64,000 bases of DNA from Micromonospora sp. WMMD1082. GTDB lineage: Bacteria; Actinomycetota; Actinomycetes; Mycobacteriales; Micromonosporaceae. The stretch lies in assembly GCF_029626175.1 (NCBI RefSeq), contig NZ_JARUBM010000002.1:5907001-5971000 (forward strand), read 5' to 3'. Positions 10,621 to 18,621 of the stretch are shown here, piece after piece; positions within the stretch are counted from its first letter, which is position 1, and each line of letters starts with the position of its first letter. The position numbers were made by a program, and so were the translations under genes. The notes under the pieces were generated by a model. It was not told where the DNA came from and ran no database searches. It saw only the letters and a program-made list of their open reading frames with translations.

Positions 10621-11631
10621 GTGCCAGTAGTTCGGGCGGTGGCAGCTGAGCGGTTCCCGGCCCGGCGGGCGGCGGGCCGGGGCCCCGGCTGGTGCCGGGG
10701 CGACTGCCACGTGCACACGGTGCTCTCCCACGGCGCGGACCTGGCCCCGGGGCAGCTCGCCGTCGCCGCCCGCGCCCTCGGGCTGGACTTCGTGGCCACC
10801 ACCGAGCACAACACCTCGGCCGGGCACGGCGCATGGGGCCCGTACGCGGGCGATGACCTGCTGGTGATCCTGGGACAGGAGGTCACCACCCGCACCGGGC
10901 ACTGGCTCGCCCTCGGCCTCGATCCCGGGCACCAGGTCGACTGGGCGTACGGCGTCCGGGACGACGTCATCGACCGGCACCTGGCACAGGTACGCCGGCC
11001 GGGTGGACTCTGTGTGGCCGCACACCCGTACGCGCCGTACCCGTCCGGGGTCCTGGGGTATCCGTACCGCTGGTTCGACGCGATCGAGGTGTGGAACGGG
11101 CAGTGGAGTTCGGACCTGCCCTGGAACGCCGACAACGAGGCGGCGTTGGCCGAGTGGGGCCGCAACCTCGCCTACGACGTCCACGAGGGACGGTGGTGGC
11201 CGGCGGTCGGCAACAGCGACGCCCACCTCGCCGGCCAGCTCGGCACGCCGCACACGGTGGTCTTCGCCGAGGAGCTGAGCACCGACGCGGTGCTCGCGGG
11301 CCTGCGCGCCGGCCGGAGCTGGATCGCCGGATCGGCCGCCGTCGGGCTGGAACTCACCGGGTCGGCCGCCGACCGCGTCGCGGGCATCGGCGAACGCCTG
11401 GACTCCGGCGGCGAACCGGTCACCGTACGCGTGCAGGTGTCCGGGGTGCCCTCCGGCGCCGTCAGCCTGCACACCGAGCACGGCGTCGTGCACCGGGAAC
11501 GGCTCCCGGCCGGCGGGGCGGGCTCGGTCGAGTGGCGCACCACCGCGCGGGACAGCGGCTTCGTCCGGGTCGAGGTACGCCACCCCGACCGCCAGATGGC
11601 CGCCCTCACCAACCCCGTCATCCTGGCCTGA
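10621..11631 (+). CDS. CehA/McbA-type PHP metallohydrolase
   Basis: 336 residues, GTG start 10 nt after the CBS-BON stop. Metal-binding PHP motifs are visible in order: GDCHVHTVLSHG (about 27-38), FVATTEHNT, a central Glu in ILGQEVTT, VAAHPYAPYPSG, and VGNSDAHLAGQLG. These match the CehA/McbA subgroup of PHP phosphoesterase-like hydrolases (di- or trinuclear metal). The C-terminal 100 residues form a beta-rich domain seen in this subgroup (VTVRVQVSGVPSGAVSLHTE). Known members hydrolyse carbaryl or phosphodiesters. The natural substrate here is unknown. No signal peptide is seen. Confidence 0.85.
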   Translation: MPVVRAVAAERFPARRAAGRGPGWCRGDCHVHTVLSHGADLAPGQLAVAARALGLDFVATTEHNTSAGHGAWGPYAGDDLLVILGQEVTTRTGHWLALGLDPGHQVDWAYGVRDDVIDRHLAQVRRPGGLCVAAHPYAPYPSGVLGYPYRWFDAIEVWNGQWSSDLPWNADNEAALAEWGRNLAYDVHEGRWWPAVGNSDAHLAGQLGTPHTVVFAEELSTDAVLAGLRAGRSWIAGSAAVGLELTGSAADRVAGIGERLDSGGEPVTVRVQVSGVPSGAVSLHTEHGVVHRERLPAGGAGSVEWRTTARDSGFVRVEVRHPDRQMAALTNPVILA

Positions 11632-11694
11632 CCCGCTCACCCGCCGCCGGCCCCCCGACGGCAGGATCCGACGGCCGGTATCTACAGTCGGGCC

Positions 11695-12138
11695 GTGAGC
11701 ACCGACAGGGGCGTGCGAGCGGTCTACCCCGGCAGCTTCGATCCCTTCACCCCGGGGCATGTGGATGTGGTGAGCCGGGCACGCGACCTCTTCGACGAAG
11801 TGGTCGTGCTCGTCGCGGTCAACAGCAGCAAGCATCCGGGCACCGACGAGCAGGAGCGGGCGGCCGCTGTGCGGGCCGTGCTGCCGGTCGAGTGGACCAC
11901 CGTCACCGTTGCCGCCTGGCGCGGGCTGACCGCCACCTACTGCCGTCGCCACGGGGCAGGCGTGATCGTTCGCGGCGTGCGTAACACCACCGACCTGCAG
12001 ACCGAGTACCGGCTCGCCGCGATGAACCAGTCGCTGGGCGTGCCCACGGTGTTTCTTCCTGCGCAGCCCGAGCTGGCCGCGGTGTCTTCGACGGTGGTGC
12101 GCACGCTGGGGACGTCACCGTTGTCCACGCGGCCGTAG
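11695..12138 (+). CDS. CoaD-like nucleotidyltransferase (pantetheine-phosphate adenylyltransferase family)
   Basis: 147 residues, GTG start. Adenylyltransferase motifs are present: VYPGSFDPFTPGHVDVV with the (T/H)xGH-type nucleotide site (11-27), the pantetheine/ATP loop VIVRGVRNTTDLQTEY, and the C-terminal VSSTVVRTL (ISSTxVR motif). The standard enzyme converts 4'-phosphopantetheine and ATP to dephospho-CoA. It is about 12 residues shorter than usual CoaD and reads NSSKHPG instead of the normal NxxKxxLF around the first loop. It is also not beside rsmD/recG, so it may be a paralogue of the housekeeping copy. Confidence 0.75.
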   Translation: MSTDRGVRAVYPGSFDPFTPGHVDVVSRARDLFDEVVVLVAVNSSKHPGTDEQERAAAVRAVLPVEWTTVTVAAWRGLTATYCRRHGAGVIVRGVRNTTDLQTEYRLAAMNQSLGVPTVFLPAQPELAAVSSTVVRTLGTSPLSTRP

Positions 12139-12177
12139 CCGGCCCCGGCCGCGTCGGGCGTCAGCGCACCCAGGCGG

Positions 12178-12816
12178 TCAGCGCACCGAGGCGTACGCCA
12201 GGGGTGCGCTGACCCCGCCCCACGTGCCGGTCAACGTGCCGCCCAACGCGGCGGCGCCCGAGGCGGGCACGATGCCGGGGCGGCGGATCACGCCCAGCTC
12301 GACGGTGTCGGTGACGATGACCGTCGGGTCGCCGTCGACGACCCGGCGTACCGCCCCGACGTCGGGCAGCCCGGCGCCACCGGGGGCATCGTTGGCGATC
12401 TCCATGCTCGGCAGGCGCACCTCGCGCCGGCCGTCGACCTCGAAGTATTCCTCCGCCTGCCCGGCGCCGGCGAGGACCGCACCGGCCAGCGCGGCAGCGT
12501 ACACCGGGTCGACGGGCGCGTCGTAGACCCAGCGTGTGCCCAGCACCGAGTGCTCCACGGTGCCCACCAGCCAGCCGTCGGTGCTGCCCAGCGGCGCATC
12601 ACGGTAGGTCAGCGGCACCTGGTGCACCGGCCCGTCGCCGGCGCGGACCAGCAGCGTCTCGATCCCGACCTCGCCGGCCGGGTCGTCGAACCGGTACGCG
12701 GCCACGCGCACCACCTCGGCGCCGGAATCCCCCTCGTACCAGTCGCGGGTCGGCAGCCAGGTCGCCAGCAGTTCGAGTTTGGTGGGGTGCAGCTCGGCCC
12801 GATGCAGTAATGCCAT
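12178..12816 (-). CDS. Maltokinase N-terminal cap-like domain protein (function unknown)
   Basis: 212 residues. The opening ALLHRAELHPTKLELLATWL and TRDWYEGDS match the CG0192-like/maltokinase N-cap family, in which a small beta-rich domain similar to the N-terminus of mycobacterial maltokinase stands alone. The Val/Gly-rich middle (RWVYDAPVDPVYAAALAGA) and the C-terminal GGTLTGTWGGVSAPLAY are also typical. No catalytic motif is visible. Either of two ATGs (12816 or 12825) could start it; 12816 was chosen. It lies alone between the CoaD-like gene (convergent) and a TM2-like membrane gene. Confidence 0.65.
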   Translation of the reverse strand: MALLHRAELHPTKLELLATWLPTRDWYEGDSGAEVVRVAAYRFDDPAGEVGIETLLVRAGDGPVHQVPLTYRDAPLGSTDGWLVGTVEHSVLGTRWVYDAPVDPVYAAALAGAVLAGAGQAEEYFEVDGRREVRLPSMEIANDAPGGAGLPDVGAVRRVVDGDPTVIVTDTVELGVIRRPGIVPASGAAALGGTLTGTWGGVSAPLAYASVR

Positions 12817-12925
12817 GCGCCGCATCGTACGCACCGCCCCCGACGTGCGTGGCCGCTGCCGACGACGACGGCAGCGTCCGGCGCGCGGGCTCGGGGGCCG
12901 ATCGCGCGGGGGAGCCTGCGCGGGC

Positions 12926-13312
12926 TCAGGCGCCGATGGCGCGCAGGTTGTGCTGGTCGACGGCGCGCGCCGCCAGTACGGCACCGCCGGCGAGGTAGGC
13001 GAGCCAGGTCAGCGGCATGGTCACCAGGCCGACGGCGAGGAAGATCAGCGCGAAGTTGATCCAGAACAGCACCCAGAACGAGACCATGAGGACGATGCCG
13101 GTGACGACGCGGCCGGCGTAGATGCTGCCCACGCCGAAGATGCCGAAGATGCCGAGGATCAGCTCCAGGGCGATCGCGGCGCCGGTCGACTTGGGCGCGG
13201 CGACGACGACCGCCGGCGGCCAGTGCACCGGCGGCGCCGCGGCGTACGGTGCGGGCAGCTGCGGGGTGCCCGGCAGGCCCTGCCGCTGGTGGTACGGGTC
13301 CTGGTAGCTCAC
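12926..13312 (-). CDS. Small TM2-like membrane protein
   Basis: 128 residues, GTG start. A Pro/Gln-rich N-terminus (YQDPYHQRQGLPGTPQLPAP) precedes two or three hydrophobic segments (IALELILGIFGIFGVGSIYAG; GIVLMVSFWVLFWINFALIF; TMPLTWLAYLAGGAVLAARA). The GIFGVGSIYAGRVVTGIVLM hairpin has the Gly/Tyr-rich turn of TM2-domain proteins. The function of this type is not known. It is separated by about 160 nt from the divergent VOC gene. Confidence 0.7.
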   Translation of the reverse strand: MSYQDPYHQRQGLPGTPQLPAPYAAAPPVHWPPAVVVAAPKSTGAAIALELILGIFGIFGVGSIYAGRVVTGIVLMVSFWVLFWINFALIFLAVGLVTMPLTWLAYLAGGAVLAARAVDQHNLRAIGA

Positions 13313-13471
13313 CCTGCCAGTGTCGCCGCGGCACGGCGTCGCGTCACCCCCCCGCTCGGCGCGTTCTGCACCGCCGACCGGCGCCGCCGCGAACCACGCC
13401 CAACCGGCCGGTGGGGGTGTGTGGGGGCCGGGGGTGGGTACGCGTGGGCTTTCCGACGGGGGGAGCCGGGG

Positions 13472-13945
13472 ATGGGCGACGGGGCACCGGACTACTTCCA
13501 GCCCGAGGGCGGAGTGGTCCTGACCCACCTGCTGATCGTGCGCGACGTGGACCGCTCGCGGGAGTTCTACCGGCGGGTGCTGGGCGCGACGGTGGTACGC
13601 GAACGTCAGCCGGCGATCCTGCGCTTCCACAACAGCTACATCGTGATCAACGACGAGGGTGGTCCCACCGACGACAAGCCGACCGTACGGGCGCAGGCGC
13701 CGGCGGATTCGGACACGCTCAGCGGTGCGATCAACATCCGGGTCACCGACGTGCACGCGGTCTACGAGCGGTGGCGCGCCCGCGGTGGGGAGTTCCTGAC
13801 CGCGCCGAAGGACCACGGTGTGGAGATCCGCTGCTACCTGCGGGATCCGGACGGCTACCTGATCGAGGTCGGTCAGGCGACCGGCATTCTCGCCGAGCAG
13901 GGCCGCGTCGCCGGGCCGGGCGACGCGGGCCGCACCGCCGCCTGA
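13472..13945 (+). CDS. VOC-family (glyoxalase/bleomycin-resistance-like) protein
   Basis: 157 residues. Start ATG 13472 follows a Gly-rich ribosome site (GGGGGGAG). Two beta-alpha-beta-beta-beta units are seen: LTHLLIVRDVDRSREFYRRV with GATVVRER, then GAINIRVTDVHAVYERWRAR with YLRDPDGYLIEVGQ. The metal ligands expected of the fold (His in LTHLLIV, Glu in YLIEVGQ) are present. The substrate is not predictable: members include glyoxalase I, dioxygenases and antibiotic-binding proteins. It precedes a Dps gene by 36 nt, so both may belong to one oxidative-stress transcript. Confidence 0.85.
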   Translation: MGDGAPDYFQPEGGVVLTHLLIVRDVDRSREFYRRVLGATVVRERQPAILRFHNSYIVINDEGGPTDDKPTVRAQAPADSDTLSGAINIRVTDVHAVYERWRARGGEFLTAPKDHGVEIRCYLRDPDGYLIEVGQATGILAEQGRVAGPGDAGRTAA

Positions 13946-13981
13946 GCGCCCACCGAGCATCCGAGCATCGAGGAGGGGACC

Positions 13982-14557
13982 ATGACCCAGCAGAAGCAGG
14001 AATCGGACAGCCAGCCCCGGCTGCACCAGCACGGCCGTGAGATCCAGGCGTTCGGCAGCGTCCGGCAGTTGCCCGTCGCCCTGTCCTACAACAGCCGGAT
14101 GTACGCCTGCGAGCGGTTGAACCTGATCCTCGCCGACACCCGCATCCTGCACTCGCTGTACAAGAAGCACCACTGGCTCATGCGGGGGCCGACCTTCTAC
14201 CAGCTTCACCTGCTGCTCGACAAGCACGCCGACGAGCAGCTCGAACTCGTCGACATGGTGGCCGAGCGGATCCAGACCCTGGGCGGGATCGCCGTGGGGG
14301 ATCCGCGCCACGTGGCCGAGCTGACCCGGATCCCGCGCCCACCCAACGGTGCCGAGGAGGTGCCGGCGATGCTGTCGCGCCTGCTGGAGGCGCACGAGAC
14401 GATCCTCACCGATGCGCACGACGCGGCGGCGCGGGTGGCCGAGGCCGGCGACGACGGCAGCAACGACCTGCTGGTGTCCAACGTCATCCGGACCAACGAG
14501 CTACAGACCTGGTTCATCGCCGAACACCTCGTGGACACGCCGATCGTGTCGGTGTGA
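13982..14557 (+). CDS. dps: Dps-family ferritin-like DNA-protection protein
   Basis: 191 residues. The four-helix Dps core begins at about 40. The intersubunit ferroxidase motif is complete: KKHHWLMRGPTFYQLHLLLD (His63/64, His76, Asp80) and DEQLELVDMVAERI (Glu85 region). N-terminal extension 1-38 is Gln/Arg/Asp-rich and may contact DNA. Dps oxidises Fe2+ with hydrogen peroxide and forms a 12-mer that shields DNA. Ribosome site GAGGAGGGG lies just before the ATG. The enzyme-like VOC gene is upstream in the same direction. Confidence 0.92.
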   Translation: MTQQKQESDSQPRLHQHGREIQAFGSVRQLPVALSYNSRMYACERLNLILADTRILHSLYKKHHWLMRGPTFYQLHLLLDKHADEQLELVDMVAERIQTLGGIAVGDPRHVAELTRIPRPPNGAEEVPAMLSRLLEAHETILTDAHDAAARVAEAGDDGSNDLLVSNVIRTNELQTWFIAEHLVDTPIVSV

Positions 14558-14590
14558 CGGCCCGCAGCTGGGACGAGCGGCGGGAGGAAC

Positions 14591-15370
14591 TCAGGCGGGG
14601 TGGGGCTCGGTGCTGCGTTCCCGCTCCCACATCGAGGCCATCTCGTCGAACGCGTGTTCCATGATCTGCTTCATGGCCCGCCGCGCGCTCTCTCCGTCGC
14701 GTCGCTGGATCGACTGCGCGACATCGGCGTGCAGTTGGAGCGCCTGCTCGTGCGGGTGGTGCGGCATGAGGTGGTAGTGGTGCCGGCCGGTCAGCACCTC
14801 GGCCACCAGCTGCTGCAGCTTGATGAACATCTCGTTGCCCGAGGCGCGTAGCACCCGCTGGTGGAACTCGATGTCCAGGCCGAGGAAGCGCTCCTCGTCG
14901 CCGGCCTTGCCGGCGGCCCACATCTTGGCGGCCAGGCCGACCAGATCGCTCGCCTCGTCGTGGTCGACGCGGTGCGCGGCGAGCCAGGCGGCGTGCGGCT
15001 CCACCGCGGTACGCAACTCGGTGATCGAGCGGAGCTGGGCGATGCGCCCCGCCGAGGCGAGCCGCCAGCGGATCACCTGCGGGTCGAAGACGTTCCAGTC
15101 GCCGGCCGGGCGGATCATGACGCCGACGCGCCGACGGGTCTCGATGAACCCCATCGACGCGAGCACCCGGAGCACCTCGCGGACCACCGAGCGGGACACC
15201 GCGTAACGCTCGACCAGCTCGTCGATGTTGAGCACCGCCCCGGGGGCCAGGTCGCCGCCGCAGATGGCGGTGCCGAGGTGGTCGAGGACGCGCCCGTGCA
15301 GCCCGGCCTCGACAGGGGCGGTCTGGGCCGGCGCGGCCCCCGGCGAGGTCAGATCCACGCCTTGGATCAT
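14591..15370 (-). CDS. GntR/FadR-family regulator of the aldonate cluster
   Basis: 260 codons if the ATG at 15370 is used. Winged-helix HTH at about 20-85 (LHGRVLDHLGTAICGGDLAP, then YAVSRSVVREVLRVLASMGF) and an all-alpha FCD sensor domain (ELRTAVEPHAAWLAAHRV, FLGLDIEFHQRVLRASGNEM with metal-type Asp/His, and a later DVAQSIQRRD). It is divergent from the ABC transporter/dehydratase operon and is the obvious local regulator, by analogy with DgoR-type FadR proteins. The effector would be an aldonate or its keto-deoxy product. A 20-nt direct repeat at 15347-15394 overlaps its start region and could hold operators. Translation could begin upstream, as the frame is open to 15529. Confidence 0.85.
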   Translation of the reverse strand: MIQGVDLTSPGAAPAQTAPVEAGLHGRVLDHLGTAICGGDLAPGAVLNIDELVERYAVSRSVVREVLRVLASMGFIETRRRVGVMIRPAGDWNVFDPQVIRWRLASAGRIAQLRSITELRTAVEPHAAWLAAHRVDHDEASDLVGLAAKMWAAGKAGDEERFLGLDIEFHQRVLRASGNEMFIKLQQLVAEVLTGRHHYHLMPHHPHEQALQLHADVAQSIQRRDGESARRAMKQIMEHAFDEMASMWERERSTEPHPA

Positions 15371-15394
15371 ATCAGTTAGGTCTACCCCTTGTAT
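15347..15394. promoter_or_regulatory. Imperfect direct repeat in the FadR/ABC-operon divergent region
   Basis: Two similar 20-nt segments, at 15347-15366 (GTCAGATCCACGCCTTGGAT region) and 15375-15394 (GTTAGGTCTACCCCTTGTAT), are spaced 27-28 nt apart. The second also contains the near-palindrome CTTGTATAAG (15388-15397). This lies between the FadR gene and the solute-binding protein gene, where operators for both would sit. If read as protein in the FadR frame it gives a repeated IQGVDLT, which seems less likely than a regulatory role. Confidence 0.4.
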
Positions 15395-15498
15395 AAGTCT
15401 GCTTTTTCGGCCTAGCATCCCGATGTTAAGCGGATGTAAAAGGCCGAGGTCGATGCCCTTCCCCCGGGGCGGTGACCAGGACAGAAGGAGAGACGGAC

Positions 15499-16785
15499 GT
15501 GGGACGTCGATCGACAATTGGGACATCACTGGCGGTAGTTGCCGCCATGGCCCTGTCCGCCTGTGGCGGCGGTGCCGACAGCGGCGCCTCGGATACCGTG
15601 CAGGTGACGCTGGTCAACCACGTCTGGACCGAGAACATCCGGAAGGCGCTGCCGGAGTTCGAGCGGGAGACCGGCCTCAAGGTCGAGGTCACCCAGCTCG
15701 GTGAGGACCAGCTCTCGGACCAGTACAACGTCAAGCTCAACGCGGGCGCCAGCGACATCGACGTGATGATGTACCGCCCGCTGCAGGAAGGCCGGCTGTT
15801 CGCGAAGAACAAGTACCTCGCGGACCTGACCGACCGCGCCAAGGAGAGCGCCGACTTCGGCCTGGACGACTTCCAGGCCGCGCCGCTGGGCGCCACCACG
15901 TACGAGGACAAGGTGGTCGGCATCCCGATCATCACCGAGCAGCAGGTCCTCTACTACCGCAAGGACCTCCTGGAGAAGTCGGGCTTCACCGCCCCGCCGC
16001 AGACGCTCGACGAGCTGAAAACCCAGGCGGCGAAGATCGAGGCGGACAACCAGGGCGTGGCGGGCTTCGTCGCCCGCACCGGCAAGGCCGCCGCCGTCAC
16101 CCAGTTCTCCAGCTTCCTCTACAGCTTCGGCGGTGACTTCGTCGACGCCGAAGGCAAGGCCGCCGTCAACAGCGACGCCGCCAAGCAGGCGTACGCCTAC
16201 TACGGCGGGCTGCTGCGCGAGCACGGCCCGGCCAACGTCAGCACCGACATGAGCTGGTCCGAGGCGATGGCGATCTTCACCCAGGGCCAGGCCGCCTTCT
16301 ACCCGGAGGCCAACTCGCTCTACAAGAACGCCACCGACCCGAGCAAGTCGAAGGTCTCCGAGACCGTCGGGTTCGCGCCGTTCCCGGCCGGTCCGGCCGG
16401 CTCGAAGCCGTACAACATCCCCTCGTGGGGTTTGGCCATCAACGAGGGCTCGGAGAACCAGACCAACGCCTGGAAGTTCATCGAGTGGGCCGCCGGCAAG
16501 CAGCAGACGCTGGAGCAGCAGAAGGCCGGTGTGCCGGGTGCGCGTACCTCCGTCTGGGAGAACCCGGAGGGCATCTCGACCTACCCGCAGGACATGGCCG
16601 ACGCGATCACGGTGAGCCTCGCCAACGGCGTGGGCCACGACCGGCCGCTGGTCGAGCGGGTGGCGCAGGCCCGGGAGATCGTCGGGCAGCCGATCGTCGA
16701 CGCCATCACCGGCAGGGACGCGGCGGCGGCAGCCGACACCGCCAACCAGGGGTTCCAGAAGTTCCTGGACGACGAGGCCCGCTAG
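15499..16785 (+). CDS. Sugar ABC transporter substrate-binding lipoprotein
   Basis: 428 residues. GTG 15499 was chosen for its ribosome site (AGAAGGAGAGA, 8 nt upstream) and because the signal peptide follows at once: VGRRSTIGTSLAVVAAMALS then the lipobox LSACGGG. The mature part is a type 1 extracellular solute-binding fold (VTLVNHVWTENIRKALPEFE; the later WSEAMAIFTQGQAAFYPEAN; KPYNIPSWGLAINEGSENQT). It heads an operon with two permeases and aldonate-catabolic enzymes, so the ligand is probably an aldonate, uronate or a derivative. No ATPase gene is in the cluster; a shared MsiK-type ATPase elsewhere would be needed. Confidence 0.92.
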   Translation: MGRRSTIGTSLAVVAAMALSACGGGADSGASDTVQVTLVNHVWTENIRKALPEFERETGLKVEVTQLGEDQLSDQYNVKLNAGASDIDVMMYRPLQEGRLFAKNKYLADLTDRAKESADFGLDDFQAAPLGATTYEDKVVGIPIITEQQVLYYRKDLLEKSGFTAPPQTLDELKTQAAKIEADNQGVAGFVARTGKAAAVTQFSSFLYSFGGDFVDAEGKAAVNSDAAKQAYAYYGGLLREHGPANVSTDMSWSEAMAIFTQGQAAFYPEANSLYKNATDPSKSKVSETVGFAPFPAGPAGSKPYNIPSWGLAINEGSENQTNAWKFIEWAAGKQQTLEQQKAGVPGARTSVWENPEGISTYPQDMADAITVSLANGVGHDRPLVERVAQAREIVGQPIVDAITGRDAAAAADTANQGFQKFLDDEAR

Positions 16786-16793
16786 GCCCGAGC

Positions 16794-16830
16794 GCGGGGG
16801 TGGTGGCGCCGACGGCGCCACCACCCCCGC
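16794..16830 (+). terminator. Perfect 17-bp hairpin between binding-protein and permease genes
   Basis: Arms 16794-16810 and 16814-16830 (GCGGGGGTGGTGGCGCC and its complement) around a GAC loop. It lies 8 nt after the binding-protein stop. Such an intercistronic hairpin usually stabilises the upstream mRNA or partly terminates, giving much more binding protein than permease. No U-tract follows. Confidence 0.75.
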
Positions 16831-16855
16831 CCGGCCTTCCCATCACGGAGATCTG

Positions 16856-17803
16856 ATGCCAGCAGTCACCGCCCCCAGCAGGGCGCCCAGCGGCGCCTCC
16901 GTCATGCCCGACACGCCCGGTTGGGCGCGTTGGGCCAACGACCATCGCAAGTGGCTCTTCGCGACCCCGGCCATGGCCTTCGTCGCCGCGCTGATCATCT
17001 TTCCGCTCGCCTGGACGGTCTACCTCAGCCTCACCGACGCCTCGGGGTCCGTCCGCGCCGAGTCGGAGTTCATCGGCTTCCGGAACTACGTCGACGTCCT
17101 CACCGACACCGGCCGGTTCTGGCCCGCGGTGGCGCGTACCGCGGCGTTCACCGGCGTCGCGTTGTTCTTCGAGGTCGTCCTGGGTATGGCGATCGCCCTG
17201 CTGCTGTGGCGCCCGTTCCGGGGCGAGAGGTGGGTGCGGGTCGCCATCCTCCTGCCGCTGGTCGCCACCCCGGTCGCCGTCGGCATGATGTGGCGGCTCA
17301 TCTTCGACCCCAACATCGGCCTGGCCAACCAGGCGCTCGGGTGGATCGGCATCGGCCCGCAGCCGTGGCTCGCCGGTCAGCACACCGCGCTGCCCACCAC
17401 GATCTTCATCGACATCTGGCAGTGGATGCCGATGGTGGTGCTGATCCTGCTCGCCGGGTTGACCTCGCTCTCCGACGAGCCGCAGGAGGCGGCGATGATC
17501 GACGGCGCGAGCGCCTGGCAGCGCTTCCGGCACGTCACCCTGCCGCTGCTGATGCCCACCGTGATCGTCGCGATCCTGCTGCGCGGCATCGACGCGCTGA
17601 AGACCTTCGACATCCTGTACGCGACCAAGGGCCGCGGCGGCGGCTCGTTCCACGAGGTGGAGACCCTCAACGTGTACGCGTACGGCCTGAGCTTCGACTA
17701 CAACGAGTACGGCCTCTCCTCGACGGTGCTGATCCTGTTCTTCCTCATCATCATCGGCTCGATGTGGCTGCTCACCTCCCGCAGGAAGGGGGCCGGGCGA
17801 TGA
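16856..17803 (+). CDS. ABC sugar permease, MalF-type
   Basis: 315 residues with six membrane segments (for example WLFATPAMAFVAALIIFPLA, TAAFTGVALFFEVVLGMAIA, VLILFFLIIIGSMWLLTS). The cytoplasmic EAA loop is visible as EPQEAAMIDGASAWQRFRHV followed by TLPLL, the ATPase docking site. The N-terminus is about 30 residues longer than usual and polar. Its stop overlaps the ATG of the second permease (ATGA). Together with the next protein it forms the membrane channel for the substrate bound by the lipoprotein. Confidence 0.93.
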   Translation: MPAVTAPSRAPSGASVMPDTPGWARWANDHRKWLFATPAMAFVAALIIFPLAWTVYLSLTDASGSVRAESEFIGFRNYVDVLTDTGRFWPAVARTAAFTGVALFFEVVLGMAIALLLWRPFRGERWVRVAILLPLVATPVAVGMMWRLIFDPNIGLANQALGWIGIGPQPWLAGQHTALPTTIFIDIWQWMPMVVLILLAGLTSLSDEPQEAAMIDGASAWQRFRHVTLPLLMPTVIVAILLRGIDALKTFDILYATKGRGGGSFHEVETLNVYAYGLSFDYNEYGLSSTVLILFFLIIIGSMWLLTSRRKGAGR

Positions 17804-18615
17804 AGCCACGCACCGGGTTCCGGGTATTCCGCGCCGTCGCGCTGGTCGTCGTGGTGCTCTCGCTGGTGGCGCCGCTGATCTGGATGATCGCCGCGTCCTT
17901 CAAGACCAACGTGGACATCTACGACTCCAGCAAGGCGCTGGTCTTCACGCCGACGCTGGACAACTACGGCACGGTGCTGCAGCAGGCCAACTACGTCCAG
18001 TTCATCGTCAACAGCCTCTGGGTGGCCTTCGCGGCGACGGCGCTGTCGTTGCTGCTCGGCGTGCCGGCGGCGTACTCGATGAGCCGGTTCAACATGCGCA
18101 AGTCGGCGCTGGTGGTGCTCATGGCCCGGGTCATCCCCGGTGTCTCGCTGCTGGTGCCCTGGTACTACGTCTTCTCGAACCTGCGCCTGGTCGGCGGCTT
18201 CAGCGTGCTGATCCTCAGCCACATGTTCGTGTCGCTGCCCCTGATCGTCTACATCATGATGGGCTTCTTCGACGGCCTGCCGGAGGAGTTGGAGGAGGCG
18301 GCGCTCGTCGACGGCCTTACCCACATCGGCGCGTTCCGCCGGATCACCCTGCCGCTGTCCGTGCCGGGCATCGCCACTGCGGGCATCCTGTCCTTCATCT
18401 TCTCCTGGAACAACTTCATGTTCGCCCTGGTGCTCTCCGGCCGGAGCACGAAGACGCTGCCCGTGGCGATCTTCGACTTCGTCGGCTACGCCAGCATCGA
18501 CTGGGGCGGCCTGATGGCGGCGACCACCGTGGTCACCCTGCCGATCATGGTGATCGCGCTGTTCGTGCAGAAGTACATCGTCTCCGGGCTCACCGCCGGC
18601 GCGACGAAGGGCTGA
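17800..18615 (+). CDS. ABC sugar permease, MalG-type
   Basis: 271 residues, six membrane segments (VVVVLSLVAPLIWMIAASFK at the start; LMAATTVVTLPIMVIALFVQ near the end). The EAA motif reads LEEAALVDGLTHIGAFRRIT followed by LPLSVPGI. The ATG overlaps the stop of the first permease by 4 nt. The C-terminal FVQKYIVSGLTAGATKG is the classic end of MalG-type permeases. It ends 6 nt before the galactonate-dehydratase-like gene. Confidence 0.93.
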   Translation: MKPRTGFRVFRAVALVVVVLSLVAPLIWMIAASFKTNVDIYDSSKALVFTPTLDNYGTVLQQANYVQFIVNSLWVAFAATALSLLLGVPAAYSMSRFNMRKSALVVLMARVIPGVSLLVPWYYVFSNLRLVGGFSVLILSHMFVSLPLIVYIMMGFFDGLPEELEEAALVDGLTHIGAFRRITLPLSVPGIATAGILSFIFSWNNFMFALVLSGRSTKTLPVAIFDFVGYASIDWGGLMAATTVVTLPIMVIALFVQKYIVSGLTAGATKG

Positions 18616-18621
18616 GGCGAC

